DNA of 64,000 nucleotides from Lepas anatifera (Eukaryota > Arthropoda > Thecostraca > Lepadidae): contig JAOTON010001031.1 of NCBI GenBank assembly GCA_034440635.1, forward strand, positions 806,001 to 870,000, written 5' to 3'. The position numbers were made by a program, and so were the translations under genes. Shown here piece after piece: positions 44,528 through 55,490 of the stretch; position 1 is the stretch's first letter, and every line of letters begins with the position of its first letter. A model generated the notes under the pieces. It was not told the origin of the DNA. It searched no databases and saw only the letters and a list, made by a program, of their open reading frames with translations.

Positions 44528-45791
44528 AATATGATATAGATGAACCATTTCAGTGGACTTTGAGTGAGAGGCTGGGTATGACTGATGAAGAAACCAGGTG
44601 TTGTATGTCTGCTTTCGGATGTGATTGGTTTACTCTGGACACTTGTGTGCGGAATTTTGGTGATCGCTGTTTTGTTCTAGTTTTCAGTCACGTGTATGGG
44701 GGAGTGTTGGTTTGGTTCTGTCGTGAGGTTTAACCTTTGCAACGCTTGGATGGACATAAGCCTGCTTTTTTGTAGTTCACCGCAATGATCGAATAGGCAT
44801 GTTGCCAGCACCAGAAAATTGTTTTGTGCTATAAATGTAGCTTGACACCAAATATACCAGGGACGAACTGTGATGTCAATTCCCAGCGTAGGTGGTTCCA
44901 GCGGTGGTGATAACAGCGGGGTTAATGCCAGTTATCACTAGTCTGCTGTTTGCATCACTCCCATCGGTCGAAGTGTGTTCTGGTGTATACTTTTGGGGTT
45001 GGTTGCGTAATAAACTATAAAGATTGTCATGTTGGCACTGCCAGGAAGTGGACCAACTAGCAAGGTCGGTTGCACCAGCGATCAGTGTCACCAGTGCATC
45101 AGTGTCACCAGATTTGCACTGTTCGCTTCGTGCTTGCCGTACACTTAAATAACCGTGTTACGAAGAAAACGCCATGATCGGTATCTGCCAGGCTTCGAAG
45201 TCGGAACGCAGATTGTTTTAGCTATTAGAGCTCTGGAGAAGCAACTTGGGCTTATCGTAATCAAATAAAAATTCAATACCTCGTGTGTTGGATTTTGATG
45301 TGAACGTATTTTATAGCGTGAGGGAAACGAGGATGGAAAAATCTAGTAAAGCATAATCAACATACGTATAGAACATCATGAGTGAGGCACTTGAAATGTT
45401 TTACTGTATGAAATCTACACGCCAAGCTACATTTAACTGGTCTTTGATGCAAGGGAAGTGCCTTAAAGCTGTTTGATTCAATCACGGGGAGCAAAAGCAG
45501 TAATCAGCACCGACCACCAGGAAACTGCTGTAGAGGAGGGGAAGAGATGGCGAGTGACGGTGGTTCAAAATATATCCCAAGGAAGTGTTGGCGTCTGTCC
45601 GAGCGCGGCTAATCCAAACCTGGCTTCTCGCCCTTCCTCCGAAACCCATCACTATCACCGGCCTATTTGTCTCTCCAGCAGCCTGACCATCCTCATCAAC
45701 CGGGTCCTCGAGCGCGCCAACTGCAAGAGTCGTTCCGTGCTTTTACCCAGGCCTGAGAGCCACCCTAACGACACTGTTCCTTGCTTGACAG
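44528..45791. other. Spacer between ZF4 and ZF5
   Basis: It contains the candidate poly(A) signal at 45009. A long open frame runs from 45473 into ZF5, but the part before the acceptor CCTTGCTTGACAG has no domain and is probably intronic. Confidence 0.55.
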
Positions 45792-46009
45792 CCCAGTTCC
45801 GCTGCCACTTGTGCAACAAGGTGTTCCAGCATAAGGTGTCCCTGAACCACCACCTCAAGTTCCACGAGGGGGTCACCCAGTGCGTGCTGTGTGGGAAGGT
45901 GTCAGGAACTCTGCCGGACCTGCGCAAGCACCTGAGGGCCGTGCACAAGAAGTCGCTGAAAGAGGTGCATGCGATTGTGCCTACCCGAAGGAAACGGAGG
46001 TCTCGTTAA
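45792..46009 (+). CDS. Alternative terminal exon ZF5 (two C2H2 fingers)
   Basis: The acceptor is CCTTGCTTGACAG|CC and the stop TAA is at 46007. Finger 1 is FRCHLCNKVFQHKVSLNHHLKFH, the linker EGVT, and finger 2 CVLCGKVSGTLPDLRKHLRAVH. The tail KKSLKEVHAIVPTRRKRRSR ends in a strongly basic run. It is closely similar to ZF8 (shared VSLNHH.KFH and KRR end), which suggests a recent exon duplication. AATAAA at 47039-47044 is the nearest poly(A) candidate that I saw. Confidence 0.95.
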
Positions 46010-47380
46010 TTTGTCAGATTGAATGGCGAGTACTGAGTGGAAGGTCTTGGATTAGCGCTGAGGGGAAAGGACTTTGATTAGCACTGGGCGGAAACGTTTG
46101 TAGTGATTTTTGAGTGATATGACGCGAATGGGCGTTGTTTCAGAATTCAGAGTATACGTGTTTTTCAAAGTCCAGTGTAGTAGCAGCCTATTACACTGGA
46201 CCTAAGGCTGGTTTTGATCACTGACGGAGTTACTTAGTCGATAGCATAGTTTGTCTGCTAAGCAGAACAAAATTGCTGTTTGTGTTTTAATGGTGGATAT
46301 TTTGTGTGACGGTTTGAAGGTCGCAGTTTTAGGCAGTGTGTTACACCTGTTTGATCTCAGCATATTCAGAAAGTAGCTGAGTGGCTGAACGCCACTCGCA
46401 ATGAGTTCAAATACCTCACCACAAACTTTGCTGGTGTTAAGCATTGTCCAGACGAGTGCATTCTGGTGGTTTTAGCTTTTCCATGTCTTGGGTAAGTTCA
46501 GCGCTGTACATTCGGAAATATGTGTTGTCCCTTGGGTTTTTTAGCATAAGATTGTCGCCGAATGTAAATTGTATGTATGCAGAGGTAAATTTGACAAAAA
46601 CCTCCGCCTGTCGCTGGATTTGGCTCTGTTTGGATGTTTCATCTTTCATGTTTTTTTTAGGCGCATGAGTGGAGAACAAATCTTCATTGTGATTATGTTG
46701 GTTGGTAGATTTCACCTAGCTCAGACCTTATGATGAAGTGTGCATTAATGGTGCTTGGTTTTCCAAAAACATGCCGGAGTTTAGGGCACTCGCATATTTG
46801 GATCCTGATCTTGAAAACCTCCATACATATTTGATATTCTGATATTTCATTTCTAGGTTAGGTTACGGGTTGTATCAGGAATTTACGTCCACTGTAATGG
46901 ATTTTGGGATAAGTTTTTTTTTCTAAAAAAGAAAAAAATTCAGAAATATTTTCTTATATGGGAATTAGTAGTAAAGCCTATATTTGTACGATACAAGTAA
47001 CATTATACAATTATATAAACCGATATTAACGTGATGTTAATAAATGGTGGCAACGTAGGTTTGGAAACCGTCTAGCAAGTGTGTCGGCCTGTGCTGTGCT
47101 TGACGGAAGACTGTGGTAACTATTACAAAGGACTAGAACTGGACATCAGTACACGGGAGAGAATGGTTGGAGCAAGAATAGCAGTGCTACCGCTAAATCC
47201 TCCCATGTCCTACAGTATTTCTGTGCGATTTGATAACTGTGTTTGCTTCCACTAAAGCTGACTGCCTCCCGTGCTTGTTTTGACTCACGTGAGCAAGATG
47301 TAGCATCCACATGGGGAATGCCTGTTTCAATGCCGGGAATGCTTGGACGCATACAACATCCAGAGGCTGATGTATGTTAA
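46010..47380. other. Spacer between ZF5 and the next TTAA element
   Basis: A short hairpin lies at 46171-46200 (TCCAGTGTA paired with TACACTGGA). There are AT-rich stretches and a candidate poly(A) signal at 47039, and no gene. Confidence 0.5.
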
Positions 47381-48221
47381 CACGCGCATTGACGGGGGCG
47401 GGTACCCGCCCCCTCGGGTTTTTCGGAGACAGCAGAAAAAACGGCGGCGCGTAGCGCCGCCGTACTTGGCATACCTTTTCCCTCATTATTTTTACAACTT
47501 CTGTGAAAATTTTAAGGTTAGGTCATCCAAGGTCAGGTCACTAGTACAGGTCAAGTGACCCGACCTCAAAAAAAGTTTAAGATAACATAAGTCGGAGCAG
47601 GGTGAACTTATCCGATTGAAACTCATATCACATAATGGCCCTACCGATCTCTATAAAATATTTTCCGGTATTTTTTATATCGATGACTTAAGGTCAGGTA
47701 CGAGGCATGACCTCTCCATTGGAAATACATGGGAAAAATGGTTTTTACGGAATAACTCAATAACGAATGGTGATAGAGCATTTATTTTAGCTGCATTAGA
47801 CTCGCCTGGGCTTTGCGGTTCTAATGATATGCATTTTATATAATTTGACTCTGACCTGACCTCAGGTCAGGTCAAATCCTTCATTTGACCTAGCAAGGTC
47901 AAATTATATATCACATATGATTCAGCTTGCTGAGAGGATTCATATAGTTCAAGTTGTTTTGCTTTATCTTTACTTATTTAGATGTAATGGCCGAAAAACT
48001 GAATTTACATGTTATCCCTATGACGGCATGTTTTGACCTCTCGTGACCTTAAATGTGACCTGACAAAAAATGGTTCAAATGTTTTCGATGGAGAAGTGGA
48101 TGGGCAGCCCAACGCCGTTTACCGTTTTTCGCTACCTACCGTGGTTCTCGAGATCTTAGGGGGGCGGGTACCCGTCCCCCCGTCAATGCGAAGGTGGCTC
48201 AGACCCCCGTCAATGCGCGTG
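47381..48221. mobile_element. TTAA-flanked inverted-repeat element, family C (841 bp)
   Basis: TTAA stands at 47377-47380 and 48222-48225. The left end CACGCGCATTGACGGGGGCG is mirrored by CCCCCGTCAATGCGCGTG at the right. The right arm holds a second partial copy of the end (CCCCCCGTCAATGCG at about 48175). GGGTACCC palindromes lie just inside both ends, and a GCGGCGC/GCGCCGC palindrome is near 47445. Several GGTCAGGTCA motifs occur inside. No transposase is visible. It is probably a non-autonomous piggyBac-like element. Confidence 0.8.
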
Positions 48222-49449
48222 TTAAAGGAAGGCTACCAGCCAGAGCATGGCTGCCGGGGGCGTGCTGCTGAGGTCTCGGGGTGTTCTGGTCTGCGTGCTG
48301 GACGTGGCCTGTACTGGTCCGCCGTCGGACGGCAGCTGCGCCGGAGGAGAGCGTGGTCAGCCGCTGCTCCACTGCTGGGTCAACGGCGGTCCTCGCGGAC
48401 CACTCCCGTCGGAGTTTTTACACACTCGGCTGTGGTTACCTAATCACTTCGTTCGTTTGTGAAACATTATCTTTCGTGTCAGTAGAAAACGCGGCTTTTG
48501 AACGCATTTCGTCTAGTTTTGTTCATCGAAGGTGCGTCCGCTTTGATGAAGCCGGGCCATACTGCCAGGCTTGTGAAGTCCGCAAGGCTAGATTTTCCTA
48601 CAGGAACAAAGCCCCGTGAATACGGTGGTCTGACCTGAATCTGATCATCTTTGGTAGTGCAACGAAAGCATACTTTTGCAGCAACAATAACATCAGACAG
48701 GTATCCCGCAATTAGTAGGCATTTCCAAAACAAAAGCCTATAAATAGAAACCCTCAGAATGGAAACTGCTTCTGCCAGGGTGTGTATTGGGTTAGTCAAG
48801 CGTTCTAGGTAAGGGGTCTTGTTGGAAAAATAAGTTATCTTTGAAATTATTCGCTGGTAACGGACTGTTTGGGAAATTCACGGGTCTTGTCTTGTCTAGG
48901 ATAGTGTAATATATTTTAGCATGAAAATAGGAATTATTTAGATATTACGAATTTGGTTTTAGGTTAAAAGAGCCGGAAGCACACATTTCTATTCTGACGG
49001 TGTTCAGCTGGTTTCCTCTGAGGTTTGTGGCTTACACCGGGTCTATACTTGGCGGCTGCCGTGCTGTTGAAATATATACATTCATCGGATACCTTTATTT
49101 GGAATATGAACTTCTGGATATTGAACATTTTCTTCTTAACGTCACATGTAAGTTACCCAACCTCTTCATACAGTTGACACCGAACGCGGACATATTTTAT
49201 CGTCTGATTCCTACCTTATGTTTACTGTTCAGGCTTGAGATTATGAAAAATGGCATCACTAACAACGTGAATGTTTTTTTTCATTTTTTTACTGAGCTTT
49301 CTAAGATTTGAATTTCAGTATCACCTCATTTTATCCTTATTATTTCTTGTACAGATTCATTTCTTCCTCACTTCATACCTTTCACCATCTATCTGACATC
49401 CTACGTCCAACGGGCAATTCCTCTAAACACTCCTCTTTTTGTTCGTCAG
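48222..49449. other. Spacer before ZF6
   Basis: A GC-rich patch at 48240-48420 has open frames on several phases, but no domain is recognised. The block ends with a pyrimidine-rich acceptor region (CTCCTCTTTTTGTTCGTCAG). Confidence 0.5.
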
Positions 49450-49667
49450 ATCGTCACGAATGTCAGCTGTGTCAGAAGGTCTTCAAACAGCGCGTCTCCC
49501 TCAACGAACACCTGAAGTCTCACTACGGCATCACGCGGTGCAGCCTCTGCGGGATAACCGCTGGAACCGTGGCGATTCTGCGCCGCCATCTCCGACTTGT
49601 CCACAGGAAGACAGTGGAGGAAGTGCGCAGCATAGTGCCCACGCAACCCAGGCACAAGTATGATTGA
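49450..49667 (+). CDS. Alternative terminal exon ZF6 (two C2H2 fingers)
   Basis: The acceptor is TTTTGTTCGTCAG|AT and the stop TGA is at 49665. Finger 1 is HECQLCQKVFKQRVSLNEHLKSH, the linker YGIT, and finger 2 CSLCGITAGTVAILRRHLRLVH. The tail RKTVEEVRSIVPTQPRHKYD carries the conserved motif with Gln instead of Arg. The phase is the same as in all other terminal exons. I saw no AATAAA in the next kilobase. Confidence 0.95.
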
Positions 49668-49762
49668 TGTGTGGTCGCCAAGAGAAAGGTAATCATCACA
49701 GGAAAGCTGAGGAAAAGTTGGTGTGAAGTGTGCTGCGTCAACGTTTACGAAATAGACGTGTG

Positions 49763-49930
49763 CAGTGACGGATCCAGGACAGCATTTCGGGAGGCTCGAG
49801 CCTCCCCGCCATCGCATTGGAACAGCTTTCGGTTGTGAATTAACTATAGGCACTCTGACATTTCCTGGGGGGGGCATTTCTGACAGGAGAGAAGCTTGAA
49901 ACTCCCTGGCCCACCTTGTATCCGCCGCTG
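49763..49930. mobile_element. hAT-like MITE (168 bp)
   Basis: The ends CAGTGACGGATCCAGG and, inverted, CAGCGGCGGATACAAGG form imperfect inverted repeats. The flanks GACGTGTG (49755-49762) and GATGTGTG (49931-49938) form an 8 bp duplication with one mismatch, the length expected for hAT insertions. CAG-starting GGCGGAT-type ends are known for hAT MITEs. It lies about 100 bp past the ZF6 stop, so probably in its 3' UTR. Confidence 0.75.
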
Positions 49931-49938
49931 GATGTGTG

Positions 49939-51031
49939 TTTCAGGCGATTGTCTGTTGCGATTTCCGTTACATTATTGCTGGGATGTCACTCCTTTTTTG
50001 GTTCAAATACATGTTATGTAATATATGTTCAATCCAGTGATAAGTATTATGCTCATCGAGCATTACTTGCCGATAACGCAGTTACTCTTCGGGGTAAGCA
50101 GAGGAAAATTATCACACAGGTTGGAAGGCAATGCTGCTAGCACCTCTATATCATTTGAACTGGGCCAGTTTTTTAGATGTGGAGAGTAAGAAAAAACGTT
50201 TTCATATTTCGTTTGTCTTAAAGTTGACGGTCTGCAAAGATACTAGTTTGTTTAGTGGGATCAGGCTCTCCCATACCTCCGCTCCTTCAGCAACTTCCTG
50301 GTGGTGGTTCTCCAAGTCTGGTGGTCCTCCAGGTCTGGCGGTCCTCCAGGTCTGGCGGTCCTCCAGGTTTGGTGGTCCTCCAGGTCTGGCGGTCCTCCAG
50401 GTCTGGCGGTCCTGCAGGTCTGTTGGTCCCCAGGTTTGTGGATGTCTTCCAGGTCTTCCAGGTCTGTTGGGACCCGGAGTAAGGCTAGTGGGGCCAGGGT
50501 TTATTCGAAAGACACCCGTTGTATGTAGTATCTTCAAACAGTTGATTTTGACCGATCATGTACAACGATACCGTCGCGTGTGTGATAGGTTTCAGTCTGA
50601 GAAGGGGACTAACTTTTTCTTTTCTTTTTTTTTAGCCTACGTCCCATTCTATTAGGTAGACAGCAGTGCCCTTCCGAACCCGTGGAGTCATCGATAAAAT
50701 TTTGTACATGTTTAGGAACAAAATATGTTGGTAATATTCTTAATTTGGCCGCACCACTCCCCGCTAATATTTTATATTTTTCATACTTACCTTCCACATG
50801 GTAGTTAATAACACGTAGTGGGACCATCAGCTGCTTAGATAAGCTGCTAGTTGCCACTGGAAGGGTCACGTTCGCGGTATCTTTCTACCCAGTCCCAACA
50901 GCTCATCACTTGGGATGCGCGCTCCGCCATAAGTCCTTCCCTAAATTTCCCTGTTTTGTGCAAGAGTAGTACTCAAGATACACACGACGAAATCGCACCA
51001 CCATGCTAACGATTCCCCGTGTGTACTCCAG
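49939..51031. other. Spacer before ZF7
   Basis: It holds the 17 bp minisatellite at 50301-50470 and otherwise nothing recognised. Confidence 0.5.
50301..50470. repeat. Minisatellite, 17 bp unit, about 8-9 copies
   Basis: The unit is CTCCAGGTCTGGCGGTC, with variants at the ends. Since 17 is not a multiple of three, all frames stay open over three units and chance proteins with 17-residue repeats appear. These are not genes. Confidence 0.92.
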
Positions 51032-51243
51032 GGGTATACCAGTGTAATCAGTGTCAGAAAATCTTCCTGCACAGAAGCTCCCTCTACAATCATAACCGGC
51101 TGCACGAGGGGGCGACTCAGTGTCCCCTCTGTGACAGAGTGCCAGGAACTGTGGCTGACCTGAGGAAGCATCTCAGGCTTCGTCACAAGAAAACTGTGGA
51201 GGAAGTGAGGCAGATGGTGCCAACACGTCTGAGAATGGACTGA
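51032..51243 (+). CDS. Alternative terminal exon ZF7 (two C2H2 fingers)
   Basis: The acceptor is GTGTGTACTCCAG|GG and the stop TGA is at 51241. Finger 1 is YQCNQCQKIFLHRSSLYNHNRLH, the linker EGAT, and finger 2 CPLCDRVPGTVADLRKHLRLRH. The tail KKTVEEVRQMVPTRLRMD is short. Finger 2 ends RLRH, where the others have VH. AATAAA at 51925-51930 is a poly(A) candidate. Confidence 0.95.
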
Positions 51244-52739
51244 TGTTACGGTGTTGACATGTATTTTGCCGGATATCTCATTTGTGTTGAAGCTGGAGGC
51301 ACAACATGACACAACAACATGCGTCTCGGTCAAAGGAACAAGTTCCATTATTAAGCTGTTTTATATGTGGAGGGCACGGCTGTTTCATTTGACTGTTCTT
51401 ATGAGATAGTTTTGCTGGTTGCAGATGACACATTTGTTTGGATGCTGGACGCAACTCGAGTCACGAGGTTGTGCACTGCGCACCAACACGGGGAGAGAGG
51501 TGAATGATACTGTTGATCTGTGTAGCTTAGAATGTATCATGTTTCAAATGTTTCTGGACCTGAACTCTGCAGCTCACTGTTTTAAACTTATTTGTCCTGT
51601 GTTTTCCATTAAGGCCCTGCTCTGCCTGTTGGTCGTGATTATCGTACATCTTTTGCGTTTTCTTGGTCTTTTTCTACCGTGACGATTTTTTCCTCGATTT
51701 TTGTGGTTGTTAAGAATGCGACTGAATGAAGACGTGTCTAGGACAAAAATGTGTTTCTTTAGAAACGCTTTTCAATATGATTGCCCTCAGTCTTGCCCGG
51801 TATCGATAGCCCTTGCAGTCACTTCATTTGAAGCCAGACCGGATAAAGAATGCGTTTCACTGTTTTAAATCACCGCGTGACCTCATCTGCTAGAATCTGC
51901 AGACCACTGATCCAGGAGTTACACGAATAAATGTGTTGCTTGCTTCTGGCTATTTTTCTTCGACAACAAACCGTACGTAATGGAATGATTGAGAACTGAA
52001 AATATTTCACTGGAGGCTTGACAAGAAATAAGTCATAGCCAGTTTCGGACAACGCACAATTGTGTTTCATTTAGTACCGGTATGGGAATTGGGTGGCCCG
52101 GTGGAAAAATGCAGCAGCCTTGAGCTGAAGGCTTTTACTCGAGTCCCCCGCTCGTCAACATGAAGTCGGATCCGGCAGGGTTAGAAGCTGATACGCCAAC
52201 GAACTTAACATTCTGTAGTGTAAATTTCAGCTTTTAAATGTCATATAAACATCGTGCCTCGTGTCTAGAGGTGTTTCGATCCCAGTAAAACAAGTCCGTG
52301 TGCTATCCATGAGGCTTACACCTCCTAGTTTCTATCTAGTCCCCTGGTCTCCGAGCATACCGTCTCCCTCAAATCAGACAAAGCCATGCCAACTCCTAAG
52401 CTTTCTGTTCCAGCCTTTTATAATCCAGCAAGACAGGCGTAATCCCTTCTCAAATTACACTTGTACTTAGCTCGACTGACTCGACTCGATTTACTGTGCC
52501 CAAGGGTACGGATTTATATCGGCATTACGTCAAAGCCGTGTTAACCTTTAAACTATTTTAATTCACATTTGAAGGATTTCTGAATGGTTTTGTGAGGTTC
52601 AAATGATCTATGGGAAGGCTAAAACAACTTTGTATCAAATGTTCACCTTTTAATGTGTTGGCTATTCACATAGTCATAATTTTGCGCAACCTCAATCATT
52701 GAAACAATCCGCGCCCTCGTTAAAAATATGCGCTCCTGA
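51244..52739. other. Spacer between ZF7 and the minisatellite
   Basis: It contains a poly(A) candidate at 51925. A weak tRNA-like string (GGTGGCCCGGTGG ... ACTCGAGTCCC, about 52092-52150) may be a SINE remnant. No gene is seen. Confidence 0.45.
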
Positions 52740-53190
52740 CTGCTATGTTCCTCAATAAACGTTCTCCGGCTCGGTTCGGCAGCTCAAATACCGTTTCCGT
52801 GCTCCGCTCAGTAGAGTTATTAGCGCTTCCCTGTTCTATTCTACTGAGCAAATAGCGTTGTTCTACTGCTTTCGACAGAGAAAGTACCCGTTTCTCTCTT
52901 CCGTTCAACACAGTAGATAACCTGTCTCCGCGCCCTTCCACAGAGTAAAAGTTCCCTACCCTTTCCGACACAGTAAATAACGTATACCCGCTCCGTTCGA
53001 CACAGTAGATAACGTGTCCCGGCTCTGTTCGACAGAGTAAAAAACTCCCTTCCCTCTCCGACACAGCAGATACCATTTCTCCACTCAGTTAGACACAGTA
53101 AATAACGTATCCCCGCTCTGTTCGACACAGTAAATAGTCACTGTGGTGTGGTCGACACTGCGAATAACGTGTCTCCGCTCTGCCTCACAG
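52740..53190. repeat. Minisatellite of ~32 bp units abutting ZF8
   Basis: About a dozen degenerate units follow the pattern CGCTCYGTTCGACACAGTAR then ATAACGTRTCCC. The last unit (about 53165-53190) reads GTCTCCGCTCTGCCTCACAG, which is also the 3' splice site of ZF8. An AATAAA falls inside the array start (52754-52759). Confidence 0.85.
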
Positions 53191-53408
53191 AACTCTACGA
53201 CTGTCACTTATGCGAGAAGGTGTTCAAGCACCTGGTCTCCCTCAACCACCACATGAAGTTCCACGACGGGGCCACCGAGTGCCAGTTGTGTGGAAGAGTG
53301 GTGGGGACCGTCGCCGACCTGAGGAAGCATCTTCGGCGCGTCCACCAGAAGACCGCGGCGGAGATACACGTGATAGTCCCCATCCAGAGGAAGCGGAGGA
53401 CAAACTGA
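53191..53408 (+). CDS. Alternative terminal exon ZF8 (two C2H2 fingers)
   Basis: The acceptor is CTCTGCCTCACAG|AA and the stop TGA is at 53406. Finger 1 is YDCHLCEKVFKHLVSLNHHMKFH, the linker DGAT, and finger 2 CQLCGRVVGTVADLRKHLRRVH. The tail QKTAAEIHVIVPIQRKRRTN ends basic, like ZF5. The acceptor lies within the last unit of the preceding minisatellite. AATAAA at 55371-55376 is the nearest poly(A) candidate that I saw, about 2 kb on. Confidence 0.95.
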
Positions 53409-54523
53409 AGCTGAAGTTCTAGCGGAAGATGTGGAGCGCAACGCCTGGTGGAAGGTAACTGGTGAGTGTCAGAGGCCGCTGTGTAGCATCTGTGTGGATG
53501 TCCGTGGAGACAGGGGGAAGAGGATTCAGCACTGTTGGTATTTAGACGGATGCAGGGTTTTATAGCTGCGTCAGCGTTAGCCCATGCAAAACTGTCTCGC
53601 CCTGGATCTTCAGCAATGGTGGTCATGTCCTGCATGGCCTAATGATTGGGTTTTGAACAACTGAGATGCGACCATTACTATTGGCTACTTTGCTGGTCCT
53701 GTGGGGAGAGGTGGGGACTACCTCCTCAGTGCTATTATGGTAGCGTGAAGCACCGGTGTTAGATGATGGAACTTGGATAAACACTTCCGTACTTTCAGTC
53801 AGTCTTGATTCAATGTAAAAAATCCATATCTGTTAGAGCAATACCCTCTTGTGGACCCCCATTAGGGTCCTTGAATTGGTGGGTGAAAATTGATAGTGTG
53901 TGAAACGTTGAAATGGAGCATACCGAGAGTGCTGAAAAGTGGGAATGAAAAATTAAATGATAACAAGTCTTGGAGCTTCTGAAGTAAGAAAATCCTGAGG
54001 TATTGTATTGCCTGTGGCACGAATATCTCTCAGGAGATTAAGCACACGCCCAGTGACGAAATCGTGACCGCTCATGTTGGTGCCTCTCGAGTCCAACAAC
54101 TCATATGTCGAATATATCACTTGTCGTTGGATTCTCAATGGAAGCTCGCTATATGCAGGACTGCTGACGTGTTGACCTGTGGCCGGCAGGCTAAAGCCAG
54201 CGCAAACTGCTGCTGGAAACCCATCCTGCACGAGGGTGTTCCGCGCAGCGAAATCCTCTGTAAATAACGCGAGTTGGGCGCTCGGTCTATGTGAAAATAT
54301 GGATGAAGCCGTGCCAAATTTGCGACAGGACTGGATTACTCTACTTAAGGACTTTGCTATAGAGGGTGAAATGTGTAGCTATAATAATTGTTGGTTTACG
54401 ACGCCAACTGCCGGGTTGGCGTGCCAACTCACCCTGTTGGGGATTTTGGGATCGATCGACTTATTCAGGCCCGCCCTAACCGACCGTGGCTTAAATGAAA
54501 TGTGTAGCTAATGCGCAAAGGAG

Positions 54524-54720
54524 TAAGTTGCTCTTAGCCGTAAAGACGTCTGTTCTGGCGATCAGAAGTTGGTATCCGATCTGAGGATTGGATTGCTCTT
54601 AACTGTAACGTATATCCTCTGGTGGTCAGAAGGTGTTAGACGATCTGAAAATTGTATTGCTCTTAGCTGTGAATATATATCTTCTGGTGATCAGGTGTCA
54701 GACGATCTGGAGATTGGGCA
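54524..54720. repeat. Degenerate tandem repeat, ~75 bp unit, about 2.5 copies
   Basis: Three related blocks run TTGCTCTTARCYGT ... TCTGGYGATCAG ... GACGATCTGRAGATTG. They are moderately diverged. Confidence 0.75.
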
Positions 54721-55455
54721 AGTATTTGGGGGTTCTGGGAGTGTCTATCGCTTTCACTCTCTCAGCCCTTAGTTGGAAGGGGGCAGGTGGATTCATGTCA
54801 GTAAACAGCATTCACGTAAGATGATGGGACAGGGGATCACTTGCTTGTGCGTAAATTTCATGTGATGTGTGGAGTGCTCCTGAACATAAGCTTGGGACCA
54901 TTCATAGGCATTACATCTTCTGTATGATACGGCTATGCTACTTTTGATGGTCTGCATCGATGGCTTGTCATTTTTCTGAATGTGATTTGGCTTGATGTCC
55001 GCTATTGAGTGGCGCTGCTGAATCCAAGATTTTAGACTTCATCGAGCTGATGATGCTCATCTGCTGTCGTTAGTGTTCAAAGTCGACATTATTTCTAAAC
55101 ATTATGCTTGGTTCAGCTCAGAATTAGTGATGTATGTGTACTTACCGATGTGTCTGTGTGTTACTTCTCCCAGCGCTGGTCTCTAGGGGGACGGAGAACG
55201 TTCTCTGCATAGATGTCTGTGAGATCAGCCTCTGGCCTCTTTTGACTGACTAACCAGAGGACGCCAGAGCAGCGAGTGTAAACTTGTTTTTATTTTTCGT
55301 GAGGTACTCATGCGAAGCAGTGCTCTTATTTTTGCATTGTGATTTCCTTTGTTTTGCTCCAGTTGTCTTCAATAAATGGAAGCGATTACTTAAGTAATAT
55401 CACTGGTGAACTTTGATGTATTTGAGTGCATGCATGCACGATCAGAGGAGGGACG

Positions 55456-55490
55456 AAGACCTCGCTTTTACTTGCTAAAAGCGAGGTCTT
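55456..55490. repeat. Perfect 14 bp stem hairpin
   Basis: AAGACCTCGCTTTT (55456-55469), a 7 nt loop and AAAAGCGAGGTCTT (55477-55490) form a perfect inverted repeat. A third copy of the arm (ACCTCGCTTTTACC) follows at once. It lies downstream of the ZF8 poly(A) candidate. Confidence 0.9.

Noticed and set aside
48247..48619. GC-rich frames including a short Cys-x2-Cys string near 48570
   Set aside because: One Cys pair without histidine ligands, spacing or a terminal-exon acceptor does not make a zinc finger.
50131..50655. Overlapping open frames with 17-residue Gly/Pro/Leu repeats
   Set aside because: The 17 bp minisatellite keeps all frames open. There is no domain, splice context or start signal, so a collagen-like or repeat protein is not supported.
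53148..53408. Start codon at 53148 for a stand-alone zinc-finger protein
   Set aside because: The ATG lies in the minisatellite upstream of a good acceptor. The exon shares its phase with ten others, so it is a spliced terminal exon.
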